Virus record (IMG/VR): IMGVR_UViG_3300046167_000227
Span: 1-59,302 of that record
Reading direction: 5' to 3' (one strand)
Source: a virus
Length of the DNA stretch: 59,302 bases
Below are positions 43,652 through 53,005 of this stretch, in pieces. How positions within the stretch are numbered: position 1 is the first letter of the stretch; every line of letters begins with the position of its first letter. Made by a program: the position numbers and the translations under genes. Below the pieces are notes generated by a model, which worked only from the letters and a program-made list of their open reading frames with translations, made no database searches and was not told the DNA's origin.

Positions 43652-44500
43652 CTATGCTCCCTTAAGACTTACATACTGAACCATCTTAGGTTCTTTTGCT
43701 TTAGACATTTGTGCAGGAAGCTCTATTAGATTCTCCCAACAGGCATTTCTATATGAGCAAAATGTACAGTTTTTATTAAGAACAATGTTACCTGTCTCTT
43801 TACCTCTAAATGTTTCAGGTTCAGGTTCAAAACATCTGACTAGTTCCTTTGATTCAGTTGCCTTGATGTTCTTCTTTATTTTATCAAGCTCCTTGTCCAT
43901 GTCAATGTGAGCACGAACATACTTGAACAGACCATTGGCTTTATTAAGTACCCACCAACCACCTGCTTTCTTACCTAGTGCCTTAGCATAACCTGCTAGT
44001 TGTCCAACATAACCAAAGCTATCACCTGAATGTAAAGATTCATATGAATCAAACTTATACTTGTATGACCAATCAGATGCAGACTTAATATCATCAACTG
44101 AATCATTCATAACTAAGTCATAAGAGCCTGATATTTTAGTATTCTCATCAAGTTCAAGTGTTACATTGTCTGTGTCTTCAAACTTAACATTAGCTTCTCT
44201 TAGTACTGCCTTAAATACTGCTTCAACTATGTCACCAATCATCATGTTCATTACGAAGGTAGTAGGTTTAGGTAACGCAGTCTCAGGTTTATTCTTCTCA
44301 AACCAAAGTTGGCATGAGGGTCTACCTATATTAGACATACGTAACCTAAACTTATCTTCTCGCTTCGTGTTGAACTGACGATTCAATGCATCTTTAATGT
44401 CTGTAGCTACTTGCTCAATATTATCTTGGCTCATAGCAGACTTACCACTTGTGGCATTTTCAAGATACTGATGAATCATCATTTCAGCAGGATGGTTCAC
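43652..44500 (-). CDS. Cas4/RecB-type Fe-S exonuclease
   Basis: 282 aa. PD-(D/E)XK core: Asp128 (SGSYDLV) and Asp137-x-Lys139 (VDDIKSAS). Four likely cluster Cys: Cys63 (RPSCQLW) plus Cys245, Cys248 and Cys254 (CTFCSYRNAC), the arrangement of Cas4 and AddB-type nucleases. No cas genes nearby, so a recombination/replication exonuclease role is likely. Confidence 0.8.
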   Translation of the reverse strand: MNHPAEMMIHQYLENATSGKSAMSQDNIEQVATDIKDALNRQFNTKREDKFRLRMSNIGRPSCQLWFEKNKPETALPKPTTFVMNMMIGDIVEAVFKAVLREANVKFEDTDNVTLELDENTKISGSYDLVMNDSVDDIKSASDWSYKYKFDSYESLHSGDSFGYVGQLAGYAKALGKKAGGWWVLNKANGLFKYVRAHIDMDKELDKIKKNIKATESKELVRCFEPEPETFRGKETGNIVLNKNCTFCSYRNACWENLIELPAQMSKAKEPKMVQYVSLKGA

Positions 44501-45420
44501 TATGCTACCTCTTCTTCAACATCAACATCAATGAAATCATTCACAATGTCTTTGTCCTCTTGACTAACAGGTGCTTTAGCTTTCATCTCCCACTCATTAA
44601 ATATATAACTGTTGTAGTTATCTATCCATGCCATGAAATTAATGAAAGTATTTTGGTCTTCATCTGTTACTTGAACAGTCTTCTGTAAGTCTAGAGAATA
44701 GTTAGGTAAGTAAAAAGATGAACCACTAGGTAACTGTCTCTCTTCACTAGTCAACTGAATATAATGCTGAACAGGAAGCCTTTTAGTTTGATTAAACTTA
44801 TTAAAAGGTTCTCCTATTGTTTTAAATGCATCACGATTATCAATCTCCCATATGAATGGAGTGTTGTCATCTAACGATACTTTATTACCTTTCTCGTCAG
44901 TAGCATTAGGCATATCAATTAGACCAAAGATTACTCTTACTCTTTTAATCTGCTTGATAACTTCCTGTGTCGCAACAGGTAGTGCTTTAAAATCTTTGAT
45001 ATACCCTGAAGGTTTACCACAGTTAAAGCTACCTTGATTGTCCTTAAGGTCTGAGTTAAGGTTATCTGCCATAAGTGTCTTATGGTAAGTACCCATAGGC
45101 TCACCCTTTTTAGCAGACATATTTTTAACGAACCTCTTATACATGAACCTTTGTATAAAAGGTCTTATCTCAACAGTTGGAGCATAAACAACAGGCATAT
45201 CAGGTCGTTCTAGCTTAAACGAACCACCCTTAACGACTACTGCTTCTACACTTTCGTCTCCAACTTTCTTCATGCCCATAATATTATTATGATGCAATCT
45301 CATTCTAGGTAAAGGGTTTGCTTTACTTGTATCAGCAGAACCTGTTTCACCTGCGATACCCATAGCTTTTGCCATATCTGCGTAGTTATTGGTATCTATT
45401 GTCGTAACTTCATTAACCAT
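44500..45420 (-). CDS. Probable ssDNA-binding protein, 306 aa
   Basis: Lies between polymerase and recombination nuclease, first gene after the strong 45449-45477 promoter. A beta-rich middle is followed by a very acidic C-terminus (DFIDVDVEEEVA) like the tails by which phage SSBs contact partners. No motif proves it; the function is inferred from position, tail and promoter strength. Confidence 0.5.
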   Translation of the reverse strand: MVNEVTTIDTNNYADMAKAMGIAGETGSADTSKANPLPRMRLHHNNIMGMKKVGDESVEAVVVKGGSFKLERPDMPVVYAPTVEIRPFIQRFMYKRFVKNMSAKKGEPMGTYHKTLMADNLNSDLKDNQGSFNCGKPSGYIKDFKALPVATQEVIKQIKRVRVIFGLIDMPNATDEKGNKVSLDDNTPFIWEIDNRDAFKTIGEPFNKFNQTKRLPVQHYIQLTSEERQLPSGSSFYLPNYSLDLQKTVQVTDEDQNTFINFMAWIDNYNSYIFNEWEMKAKAPVSQEDKDIVNDFIDVDVEEEVA

Positions 45421-45448
45421 ACTTTTTCCTTTCTATCAAAGTTTCTCA

Positions 45449-45477
45449 GTTATATCACATAACGTCTTTTGTGTCAA
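45449..45477 (-). promoter_or_regulatory. Strong promoter at 3' end of polymerase gene
   Basis: Minus strand TTGACA (45477-45472), 17 bases, TATAAC (45454-45449). It lies in the polymerase stop region and fires into the acidic-tail protein and the downstream nucleotide genes. Confidence 0.65.
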
Positions 45478-47481
45478 GCCAATTATTACCTATTTTTGCT
45501 TCTAATAATAATGGAACATTGAACTCTAATGCAAACTCACTATTAATTAAATTAATCATTTTACTATTGACTATTTTAATAACATGAATCACTTTTTGTA
45601 TCTCTTCAGGATGTATGTCTATGACTATAGAATCATGCACACTGTTTACAATACAAGACTTTAAGTTTACTAATTCATTCTCTATGTTTATTAGTATAAG
45701 AGGAACTATATCAGCAGTAGCAAACGACTGAACAGGATAGTTCTTTATCTGTGTAAAGTGAGACACCTTACCATAAGAGTTTCTTCTAACGTCAGGGAAT
45801 GAGAACTGTCTACCTGATGGTGTAGTTATCTTTCTAGTACTTATAACTTCTTTAGCCAATTTGGAGTGCCATAATGCGATTCCTTCGTACTTTTCCGTGA
45901 AGTGTTTATAATATGTAGCCTGAGCAGGTGTCCTTCCAAACCCTGTTGCTCCATATAGTGGTGCAAAGGTATGAGCCTTTGCTTCTTGGCGAGATGTCTT
46001 CTCACCTGCATCACTAATAACACTAGCAGTATAACTATGAACGTCAAAACCATCGCAACCTCCTCAATAGCGACTTTATCTTGTGATAAATATGCCGCAG
46101 CTCTAAACTCAAGTTGTGCAAAATCTGCCTCCAATATCTTTCCATTATCCCAACGTGATACAAACACTTTCTTCACAGGAAACGTACCACCTCTAGGCAT
46201 GTTCTGCATGTTAGGGTCTGCACCACTAAACCTACCAGTAGATGTTCTATGTTGTAACAATCTTACATGTAACTTACCATCAGGTTTTACGTATGTCTTT
46301 ATGCCTTGTACAAAGGATGACAAGTAAGTATCTAATGCAGACAGTCTTTGTAAGTCTGATAAGAAACTCATTGCCTCTGACATATTTAATTTCTTAGCAC
46401 CATCATGTAATATATCAAGAAACTTTTTATTAACACTAAAACCATTTGCACTTACCCATTTAGCTGATGGTGCAGAGAACTTTAATCCTGCTATCTTGTT
46501 GCTATTAGTAAAAGTGTAGCCAGTACCAGTGCAAGTATTACATTTGGGTTGCTTAACATAAGGGTTTCCATCTTTTCTAACCTTTCTCATTGAACCTGAT
46601 CCATAACAATCCTTACATTTTACAGCTATAGTTTTGTACACTATATCTGATGTCTCGCTAACTACTTCTTTGTAATTAGATGTCTTCATGTATGAATCAA
46701 AGTTGTGTGTCCAAGTAGTTTTATCTTTAGGCTTTCTACTATATATAACCCAAGACATCTGCTCTGGACTATTTAAGTTGATAGGTGTGTCACCCATTAA
46801 GTTTTTAACTTGAATCTTTAGACGTTTCTCTATGTCTTGTTTCTCTGTCTCAAACTCAACTCTAACTTCCTCAAGCTTATTTAAATCTACTGCAAATCCT
46901 TTTTGATATATGTTTGCTAGTGTTAAAGCAACCTTGTTAGTTAGTATAACTGTATCCATCAACTCGCTATATTCAACCGTATTTAGTTTTCTATATATTT
47001 CATCAGATAACTGCTGTGTTGCATGTAAGTCAGCAGACAAGTACTCAGATAATTCTTCAGGTGGTATGTCAGCAACTGAAAAACCTTTCTTGAAGTATTC
47101 TTTTAAGGTATCTTGTTTCTGTGTAGCTAACTCATATCTCTCAGCACATGCCTCAAGAGACAATGCTTTTTTGACACCACGTTGTAGGACATACTCACCT
47201 AACATAGTATCAAACACAGGACCTGTATAGGTTAGACCACATTCCCATATCCACATCAAGTCGTGTACTATGTTATGTCCAATAAGTATTGTACAAGCAT
47301 CTAGTAACTCTTGTATCTTCTGATGTGCATCTGTGTCTGTTGACATTCTAAACAGATATTCTTCTTTTGTGTCTGTTAAACACCCAACCATAATCAACTC
47401 ATTATCTGTTTCAAATGGATCAAGGTGTAACTTACCATCTCTAGTTGTGACTGTATTCTCTACGTCAAGTGTCAGTTTCAT
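45455..47481 (-). CDS. DNA polymerase A with DnaJ-like zinc insert (one frameshift)
   Basis: Replicative polymerase. A 3'-5' exonuclease domain comes first (Asp6-x-Glu8; GHNIVHDL 68-75; Asp151). Then an insert (about 285-325) with two CxxCxGxG-type knuckles (Cys289/292 and Cys314/317), the DnaJ-like element of HMO-2011-type polymerases. The polymerase domain has motif A DFAQLEFR (Asp453), motif B RQEAKAHTFAPLYGATGFG and motif C VHDSIV. The frame breaks at about 46050: one missing base after EEVA shifts it, and restoring it gives NGFDVHSYTAS. Full length about 675 aa. Confidence 0.88.
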
Positions 47482-47908
47482 TTAAACTCTCCTTATGTTT
47501 CTTTAAATACTTAACTGCTCTTTTTACTTTTGTCAAGTCATCTTTAAATCCACCTAGTCCTGAATTACAATGATGGCATATCCAACCTCTGAATGTTAGA
47601 GTGTCGTGGCAATGGTCTAGTACCCACTTATTTAATTTTACTTGTCCATACTTACCTACTTCTTGTATGTCTCTTTGACATATTGGACAACAGTAATCTT
47701 CGTCAGGATACTTATTTTCCTTACGTAACTTCTTTAATGTGTGGTAGTGACCTTTTATACACGATGAACACGTTCTCTTTACCTCTCCTGTAGGTATAAG
47801 TTGAAAGTTTGAAGCAGGTTGTTCTATGTGGCACTTGATACACGTATAGGCATCACCAACGACTGTTGTAGGTTTAGTATAACCAAATAAATCAGGGAAA
47901 TCATTCAT
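47465..47908 (-). CDS. Endonuclease VII (T4 gp49-like)
   Basis: 147 aa His-Me finger nuclease that resolves branched DNA. Active-site core WVLDHCHDTLTFRGWICHHC (Asp98, His99, His101) with a structural zinc site from Cys74, Cys77, Cys111, Cys114. An extra N-terminal Cys set (CIKC, CSSC) precedes it. It is the second junction-cutting enzyme besides endonuclease I. Confidence 0.85.
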   Translation of the reverse strand: MNDFPDLFGYTKPTTVVGDAYTCIKCHIEQPASNFQLIPTGEVKRTCSSCIKGHYHTLKKLRKENKYPDEDYCCPICQRDIQEVGKYGQVKLNKWVLDHCHDTLTFRGWICHHCNSGLGGFKDDLTKVKRAVKYLKKHKESLNETDT

Positions 47909-49131
47909 GCTTCATATCTACCAACTTGATAATCAAGCTGACAAGTTATAACTCCATGCCACCCAGACAACTTATTCTTAACAATATTAAGATGTCTCTG
48001 CAAATCCTCTTCGTCACCATCTTCTTGCTTTGGTGGATTCTTTGCAATCAGTATCATTAAGTCAGCCTCTGCTGCTTTACCAGTTCTACTGCCTTCCATC
48101 ATAGATTGGTTCAGTAATATCTTACCCTCTGCATCAGCAGATAATTGAGACATGTAGAATACTGCACACTCATGTTGCTTGGCAATCATACGAGCATGTA
48201 TAGCATTAGCTTTGAGTGCCTCATCAGGTCTAGCAAAGCCACCACTTCTAGCAAACTTGTCTCCCATATCAAGTAGTACAACATCAGGCTTGTATGATTT
48301 ACACACACTCTCAACCCAAGACATATCACGACCCGTAGCATCCTTTATCTTTATCTTATCTTTGACAGGTGCATACAAGTCTCTTGCTCTGCTTGGATTA
48401 GACTTGATCTGTTTCATAGTCATGCCAGTAGATGCAGTTAGATATCTAGCACCAACTCTGTGACTACCCTCTTCATTACACAAGACAATGCAGTTAGCAC
48501 CTTGATGTGCAAATCCTCCCGGAGATGCAATCATACTTGCATGAAAAGATGTCTTACCAGTATTAGGTCTAGCACCTACCTCAATCAAGTGACCAGCATT
48601 TATACCCTCAAGTTGTCGTGTCAAAGCAGGTATGTTAAAGTTCCAACGTGCCTCAAGGTCATTCTTAGCTAATAGTGTATCTATGTCTAAGTCATCCCAC
48701 TCAACATTTAGGTCTGGTGTGAAGTCATCATTGTATTGCTCTAGTAACATACGTAAAGGTTCTAGACTAGTCTGTTGTCCGTTGACATAATCAAAGCCAA
48801 GATTAGCAATGTCTTCTCCAACAACTTGCTGAAACAATTTAGACAGAACCTCTTGTGCAACATCTGAACCTAGTGGTTGCTCATTCTTAATAGACTTAAA
48901 CAAGGCTAGGTAAGCTTGTTTCTGTGCAGTAGACATTGATGGGTTACTTGATATGAACAAAGCCTCAATCTCATCAGGTGTGACTGTACGTTCATATCTG
49001 TCCATAGCTTGATCTATTGCTTGTTTAATCTTCCTAGCATCTTTGCTGAACAGTCTGTCTGGACATCTAGCACCACGATGCTCTTTGTAGAACTCTCTGT
49101 CCATTAAACTTCTTAGTAGTGAATTTTCCAT
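47905..49131 (-). CDS. Replicative DNA helicase, DnaB-like
   Basis: 408 aa RecA-fold helicase. Walker A GARPNTGKT (186-194), Walker B VVLLDMGD (Asp288), then MSQLSADAEG and RTGKAAEADLMILIAKNP, and an arginine-finger-like VGRY near the end. The N-terminal 150 residues are helical. Unlike T7, primase and helicase are separate genes, four bases apart. Confidence 0.85.
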   Translation of the reverse strand: MENSLLRSLMDREFYKEHRGARCPDRLFSKDARKIKQAIDQAMDRYERTVTPDEIEALFISSNPSMSTAQKQAYLALFKSIKNEQPLGSDVAQEVLSKLFQQVVGEDIANLGFDYVNGQQTSLEPLRMLLEQYNDDFTPDLNVEWDDLDIDTLLAKNDLEARWNFNIPALTRQLEGINAGHLIEVGARPNTGKTSFHASMIASPGGFAHQGANCIVLCNEEGSHRVGARYLTASTGMTMKQIKSNPSRARDLYAPVKDKIKIKDATGRDMSWVESVCKSYKPDVVLLDMGDKFARSGGFARPDEALKANAIHARMIAKQHECAVFYMSQLSADAEGKILLNQSMMEGSRTGKAAEADLMILIAKNPPKQEDGDEEDLQRHLNIVKNKLSGWHGVITCQLDYQVGRYEA

Positions 49132-49134
49132 GTA

Positions 49135-49908
49135 TTACTCCTTTGGGGTTAATTTATACAAGTTGTAAATATCTTCTTCGTTTCTATACTTCAAGTCATC
49201 TTTAAGCCTAAGAACACGTACATCCGGGGTATAAGCACGTAACTCTCTAGCAAATTGTAGTATCTTAGGTAGTGCATCAGGGTCTAATGCAACAATAGCA
49301 GTTGAGAATTGTGATAAGTATTTCTTGTGGTCTTCTGATAAAGAAGTTCCAAGTATAGCCACCCCCGTGTGTATATTACTATTTGAAACACAAGCACTCA
49401 CACAATCCTCAACGACTAAAGCGACCTTACCACAACCATATGTGTATGGCAAGGGGTTATTCCCATATCTTTTCCATTTAGGTAGAAGTTTACCCAATGA
49501 CCTACCAGTTGCATCAACTAACTTACCATTATGTTCTATGGGAAACACTACTCGGTCATCCTTCACGTCATATTGTAAGTTTAATTCGTCTGCATCTAGT
49601 TTCCACCTCTCACAGAAAGATACGAGGTTATTCCTATTGTTATGTGGTACAATGTATTCAGGCATCTCAAATGTATCATCTGTAGTGACTTCTTTCCTTG
49701 CACTCACAGACTTGATATCATCTACAGATAACCTAACACGAGCAGTACCACTTAAACTACAGGAAATCTTGTAACAGTTCCACACTAATGAACCCATATT
49801 ATTTGTGGCAGTAAATGTTTTATAAGAATTACAAACCGGACAATTTAATCTACGTGTTTCATCCATAGGTATGTTTAAATCTTTAACAAATTCTAATATA
49901 TTATACAT
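49135..49908 (-). CDS. DNA primase (TOPRIM)
   Basis: 257 aa. N-terminal zinc ribbon Cys23, Cys26, Cys45, Cys50; TOPRIM metal residues Glu167 (VVEDCVSA) and Asp209/Asp211 (ALDPDAL). Short form comparable to the T7 gp4 primase half. Makes primers for lagging-strand synthesis together with the adjacent helicase. Confidence 0.85.
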   Translation of the reverse strand: MYNILEFVKDLNIPMDETRRLNCPVCNSYKTFTATNNMGSLVWNCYKISCSLSGTARVRLSVDDIKSVSARKEVTTDDTFEMPEYIVPHNNRNNLVSFCERWKLDADELNLQYDVKDDRVVFPIEHNGKLVDATGRSLGKLLPKWKRYGNNPLPYTYGCGKVALVVEDCVSACVSNSNIHTGVAILGTSLSEDHKKYLSQFSTAIVALDPDALPKILQFARELRAYTPDVRVLRLKDDLKYRNEEDIYNLYKLTPKE

Positions 49909-49953
49909 TATATATGTTCCTTATATATATATGGGTTCGGACAATATAAATGT

Positions 49954-49982
49954 CTTGTAACATGGATATTTCATACTGTCAA
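49954..49982 (-). promoter_or_regulatory. Possible primase-operon promoter
   Basis: Minus strand TTGACA, 17 bases, TACAAG (four of six in the -10), overlapping the integrase 3' end and about 50 bases upstream of the primase ATG. Confidence 0.4.
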
Positions 49983-50857
49983 ATTTTTTCTTGTACTTAA
50001 TGCTAAATTAGCAGAAGCAAAGGTATTCTTCATGTAAGGCTTAACACTTTGTGGGTTTGCATGTCCTGTGACAGACATTATTTGCCCATTGACACACCAG
50101 CTTCTACCATCTCAGTCGTACCTGTTCTTCTTAAGTCTGCAATCGTAAGCTCTTTAGACAGTCCTGCAGAGTCCATAATCTTTCTGCCTACTATGGATAG
50201 CCTAGTGATGGTGTAAGGCTTGTACGCCTCTCTCTAGAGCGAGGGCGAGGGTGCTACATATTCTTGGAAACCAAAGTCTTCTTTCTGTTGTGTAAGCATT
50301 TAGTTAATCCATCACTTATAGGCAGATGAACTGTTGCACCTCGTCTTGGATTGCTCTAAGTTGAGTATCCTTTTGTCATAATCTATGCTATCAAACTGTA
50401 GCAATCTCATATCTCCTATCCTTTGACACCATTCATATGCCATTTGTACAATTAAACCTAGACTACGATATTGAAAATCTGCATAACAGAAATCTAATAA
50501 CTGCATAATCTGTTCTTTTGTCCATGTAACTTTTCTAGGCTTAGTAACTTTACACTTGAATGTAGAGAATGGATTAGTCTCAGCATAACCCATCTCCATT
50601 CCAAATGAATAAACTTTCCTAGAGGTAGCACATATATGGTTTGCCATATAAATGCCACGTTTTAGCCACACTTCATATGATTGTCTAGCAACTGCACCTG
50701 TCAATTTATTGACCTTAGTTGTATAAACAAACTTATCATCTATCTTAGTGTTCAACATTACAGATAAACAATTTGAATAATCTACTTTAGTTTTATCTGC
50801 TAACATATTGAAATCACTAGACAAATAGTACTTGTCTACTAAGCTATTTATATTCAT
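49971..50857 (-). pseudogene. int: Tyrosine-recombinase integrase, multiply broken
   Basis: ATG 50857 (MNINSLVDKYYLSSDFNMLA) is preferred to 50893 because of GGAG upstream. The frame is open to about 50312. The rest survives in fragments: ATVHLPISDGLTK, MLTQQKEDFGFQEYVAP, KPYTITRLSIVGRKIMDSAG, then DLRRTGTTEMVEAGVSM, IMSVTGHANPQSVKPYMKNT. Catalytic signatures DLRRT, TGH and the Tyr of KPYMK are visible. At least four disruptions (two frameshifts near 50312-50340, an in-frame TAG near 50235, a frameshift near 50085) are denser than elsewhere, so real decay is possible besides sequencing error. Confidence 0.75.
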
Positions 50858-51101
50858 AAGACCCACTCCATCTTGTATAGTGTCCATGTTCACACTCTAC
50901 CTTAGCACCTACTATGTCAGCAAGTTGATGTTCCATGCCATCTAACTTACAGATTTGTTCATAGTCTAATGGACACTTATCGTCTGTTACTGCATTAATA
51001 TTTCTTAATGTTTCTAACATCTCTAAGATTTGTCTTGACTGTTGTTGTGTCAAATTTAAAATTTTATTTATGTCTTTAAATACTATTTTCTTTTTAGTCA
51101 T
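50844..51101 (-). CDS. Hypothetical protein, 85 aa
   Basis: Helical N-terminus (TKKKIVFKDINKILNLTQQQ), three Cys and a C-terminal CEHGHYTRWSGSYEYK. No domain recognised. Overlaps the integrase start by 14 bases. Confidence 0.55.
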   Translation of the reverse strand: MTKKKIVFKDINKILNLTQQQSRQILEMLETLRNINAVTDDKCPLDYEQICKLDGMEHQLADIVGAKVECEHGHYTRWSGSYEYK

Positions 51102-51105
51102 ATAA

Positions 51106-51225
51106 CTATACCTCCAATGCTATATAAATACATAATGCTATTATTAATAGTTTACCATAGTCTAAGTCATACTTAGTACTCTCTCCATACTTATCTTCAA
51201 AGTGTGTTATTATTCTATGCCACAT
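51106..51225 (-). CDS. Small membrane peptide, 39 aa
   Basis: ATG 51225 to TAG 51106. Begins MWHRIITHFEDKYGESTKYD and ends in a hydrophobic helix (GKLLIIALCIYIALEV). Placed exactly between two genes with four-base gaps, supporting reality. Function unknown. Confidence 0.45.
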   Translation of the reverse strand: MWHRIITHFEDKYGESTKYDLDYGKLLIIALCIYIALEV

Positions 51226-51226
51226 T

Positions 51227-51421
51227 TTATTCTCCTTTCTTTCTAAGTTTTTCTAACATATTAATTGTGTTTCTAATAAGGTTGATATTACTTTTTAACT
51301 GTTCAAAATACCAACCATCTTTCTTTCTTACTGCTTCTCTTCTTAACTCATCGTGCTTATGATAATATAGTTTAACTAATACTCTTAAAGCAGAACCTAT
51401 TTCTTTATTATTTAATATCAA
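51227..51421 (-). CDS. Hypothetical protein, 64 aa
   Basis: Helical basic protein starting MILNNKEIGSALRVLVKLYY, with a coiled-coil-like C-terminus (NTINMLEKLRKKGE). Overlaps the upstream gene by 14 bases. No function recognised. Confidence 0.55.
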   Translation of the reverse strand: MILNNKEIGSALRVLVKLYYHKHDELRREAVRKKDGWYFEQLKSNINLIRNTINMLEKLRKKGE

Positions 51422-51917
51422 TGTAAATTCTCATGTGTGTTGATTCAGCCTTGCTCTGACCCCAATAGGTAGCACCTGTACCTCTTAACTCAGGCTTTAT
51501 GTGTTGTCCACGTACTCGCATCTTATATGTCTTCTTGTTGAAGTACTTCTTCATAGTGTCAACAAACTCTTGACCATATGTGTCATTAGGTATCTCGCTG
51601 AACATGTAACCACATCCTTTAGGTTGATTGTTATAATAAGAATCTTTCCAAAACTCAGCTTTACTTACCTCTTTCTCATACCTTTCTTTCCATATGTCAG
51701 AAGTTTCACTATCGTTAACAGATGATATGAAGTTATCTTCTGCAAGTTTCTTGTAATACTTATACTGTTTATCCAAATCTTCATATGTACTTTTCTCAAT
51801 CATGTTCATGGCTTTCTCTTGCCACTCATCACGTTGTTTAGCTAACCTAACTATCTTATGACTTAACTCTTCTATAGTTATATCACTAAACAATTTATCA
51901 TATCCTCGTTCTTTCAT
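51408..51917 (-). CDS. Hypothetical protein, 169 aa
   Basis: ATG 51917 (MKERGYDKLFSDITIEELSH) makes an ATGA overlap with the reconstructed upstream gene; an in-frame ATG lies at 51938. Coiled-coil N-terminal half, then GCGYMFSEIPNDTYG and a basic beta end. No domain recognised. Promoter 51956-51984 lies just upstream. Confidence 0.6.
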   Translation of the reverse strand: MKERGYDKLFSDITIEELSHKIVRLAKQRDEWQEKAMNMIEKSTYEDLDKQYKYYKKLAEDNFISSVNDSETSDIWKERYEKEVSKAEFWKDSYYNNQPKGCGYMFSEIPNDTYGQEFVDTMKKYFNKKTYKMRVRGQHIKPELRGTGATYWGQSKAESTHMRIYIDIK

Positions 51918-52425
51918 GCCACTTCTCCTGTCATCCATTGTGGTTTAGTTGTATAGTTATACCTTGCGAATCTTGACTTGTCAACTATATAAAACTTTCT
52001 ATATGCTTCAATAGGAAAGAACTCTTTTGTCTTCAAGTCATCATGTCCACTAAAAACATTGTGGATGTTTAGTTATACCACCTGCTCTTGACCAAGGCAT
52101 AAGCCACCTAGCTTGTAATAGAACATCTTTATGTTTACTAGCACCATGAATTTTTACCATACCTATTAGTATATTCATTTAGCATTTCGTTGTACAACTG
52201 CCATGCAAATGTATAGTTTGACCTATTACGTTGTGCCCATAATGTACAAGGATGTTTTTGATGTACAGGTTTATATAAATTATGTTCTTCTGCATATCTA
52301 GGTCTATGATGCCATACGGCAGTACATAACATCTGTGCTTCTTCTAATGGCATCTTAACTATGTGTTGGTCACATAAAGACTTAGCAATATCACGTGGTC
52401 TTTCTTCTATAATAAATCTATTCAT
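51914..52425 (-). CDS. Conserved phage protein, about 170 aa (two homopolymer frameshifts)
   Basis: MNRFIIEERPRDIAKSLCDQ...HHRPRYAEEHNLYKPVHQKH is a familiar phage protein of unknown function. The frame stops after NRYGK, but removing one T from T5 at 52151-52155 restores IHGASKHKDVLLQARWLMPW. Removing one A from A5 at 52052-52056 restores FSGHDDLKTKEFFPIEAYRK, ending KPQWMTGEVA at TGA 51914. Both breaks are homopolymer insertions, good evidence for long-read error. Confidence 0.65.
51956..51984 (-). promoter_or_regulatory. Strong promoter in 3' end of conserved gene
   Basis: Minus strand TTGACA (51984-51979), 17 bases, TATAAC (51961-51956), followed by TATACAACTAA. The same downstream sequence style appears at 17462. 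Lies within the last codons of the upstream gene and points to 51917. Confidence 0.6.
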
Positions 52426-52434
52426 CTGTGTCTC

Positions 52435-52560
52435 CTATTCAAATGTTTGTTCTATGTGTACTATAACTCCATCAATCATATCTATGATTTGTTGAGAATC
52501 ATAAGCCTTTATATAGATATAAAAAGTTCCATAGTCTTCTTTACCTCTTGGACTTTCCAT
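52435..52560 (-). CDS. Small protein, 41 aa (possibly a 5'-truncated 48-aa gene)
   Basis: ATG 52560 gives MESPRGKEDYGTFYIYIKAY, ending IVHIEQTFE at TAG 52435. An upstream ATG at 52580 (MNRYYVEWKVQE) overlaps the hydrolase stop and would join this frame with one indel, which is likely the true start. Function unknown. Confidence 0.45.
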   Translation of the reverse strand: MESPRGKEDYGTFYIYIKAYDSQQIIDMIDGVIVHIEQTFE

Positions 52561-52572
52561 TCTACATAATAT

Positions 52573-53004
52573 CTATTCATCTTTAATCTCCCATCTATAA
52601 AATATGTGGTCATCTATTCGTGTTACATACGTCTTAGTATCTGCCCAACTAGGATTGACATAGTGTGCATGGTAGTGTGTAGCACCCTCAACAAAGTCAT
52701 CTAGGTGTCCATTGTATACACCATTAGCAATGTGCATAGCCGTTCTCCATGCCTTATGTTCTCTAGGCTTGTCACTCTTGCCATCACAGTACCAACTGAA
52801 CTGACACCTATTCTTGATAGGAAAGTCAGGCTTCCATTTGTATGTTGCACCTTGTTTAACTACGTCACATACTGTGTTAGGGTATCGTGTATCCTTTACC
52901 CTATTCATCACAACTTGTGCGACTGCTACTTGCCCTATGAAACTTTGATTCTTAGCTTCATGGTACACGTTGAGTGCTAGGCATATCATTGATTCCATTA
53001 GCAT
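52573..53004 (-). CDS. SleB-like cell-wall hydrolase
   Basis: 143 aa from ATG 53004 (GGAG upstream, one base after the previous stop); longer in-frame starts overlap that gene. Hydrolase_2 pattern: LALNVYHEAKNQSFIGQVAV with catalytic Glu16, VVMNRVKDTRYPNTVCDVVK, CQFSWYCDGKSDKP, and GATHYHAHYVNPSWA. It would cleave peptidoglycan. No signal peptide. A second wall enzyme besides the lysozyme, in the leftward (early) region. Confidence 0.8.
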   Translation of the reverse strand: MLMESMICLALNVYHEAKNQSFIGQVAVAQVVMNRVKDTRYPNTVCDVVKQGATYKWKPDFPIKNRCQFSWYCDGKSDKPREHKAWRTAMHIANGVYNGHLDDFVEGATHYHAHYVNPSWADTKTYVTRIDDHIFYRWEIKDE

Positions 53005-53005
53005 T

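Noticed and set aside
43652-44500. Cas4-like nuclease as part of a phage CRISPR-Cas system
   Set aside because: No other cas gene or repeat-spacer array was seen; Cas4-type nucleases are common in phage recombination clusters.
49920-49960. GGGTTCGGAC as a tRNA 3' end serving as attP
   Set aside because: Only a few bases resemble a T-arm, with no acceptor stem; insufficient for an attachment site.
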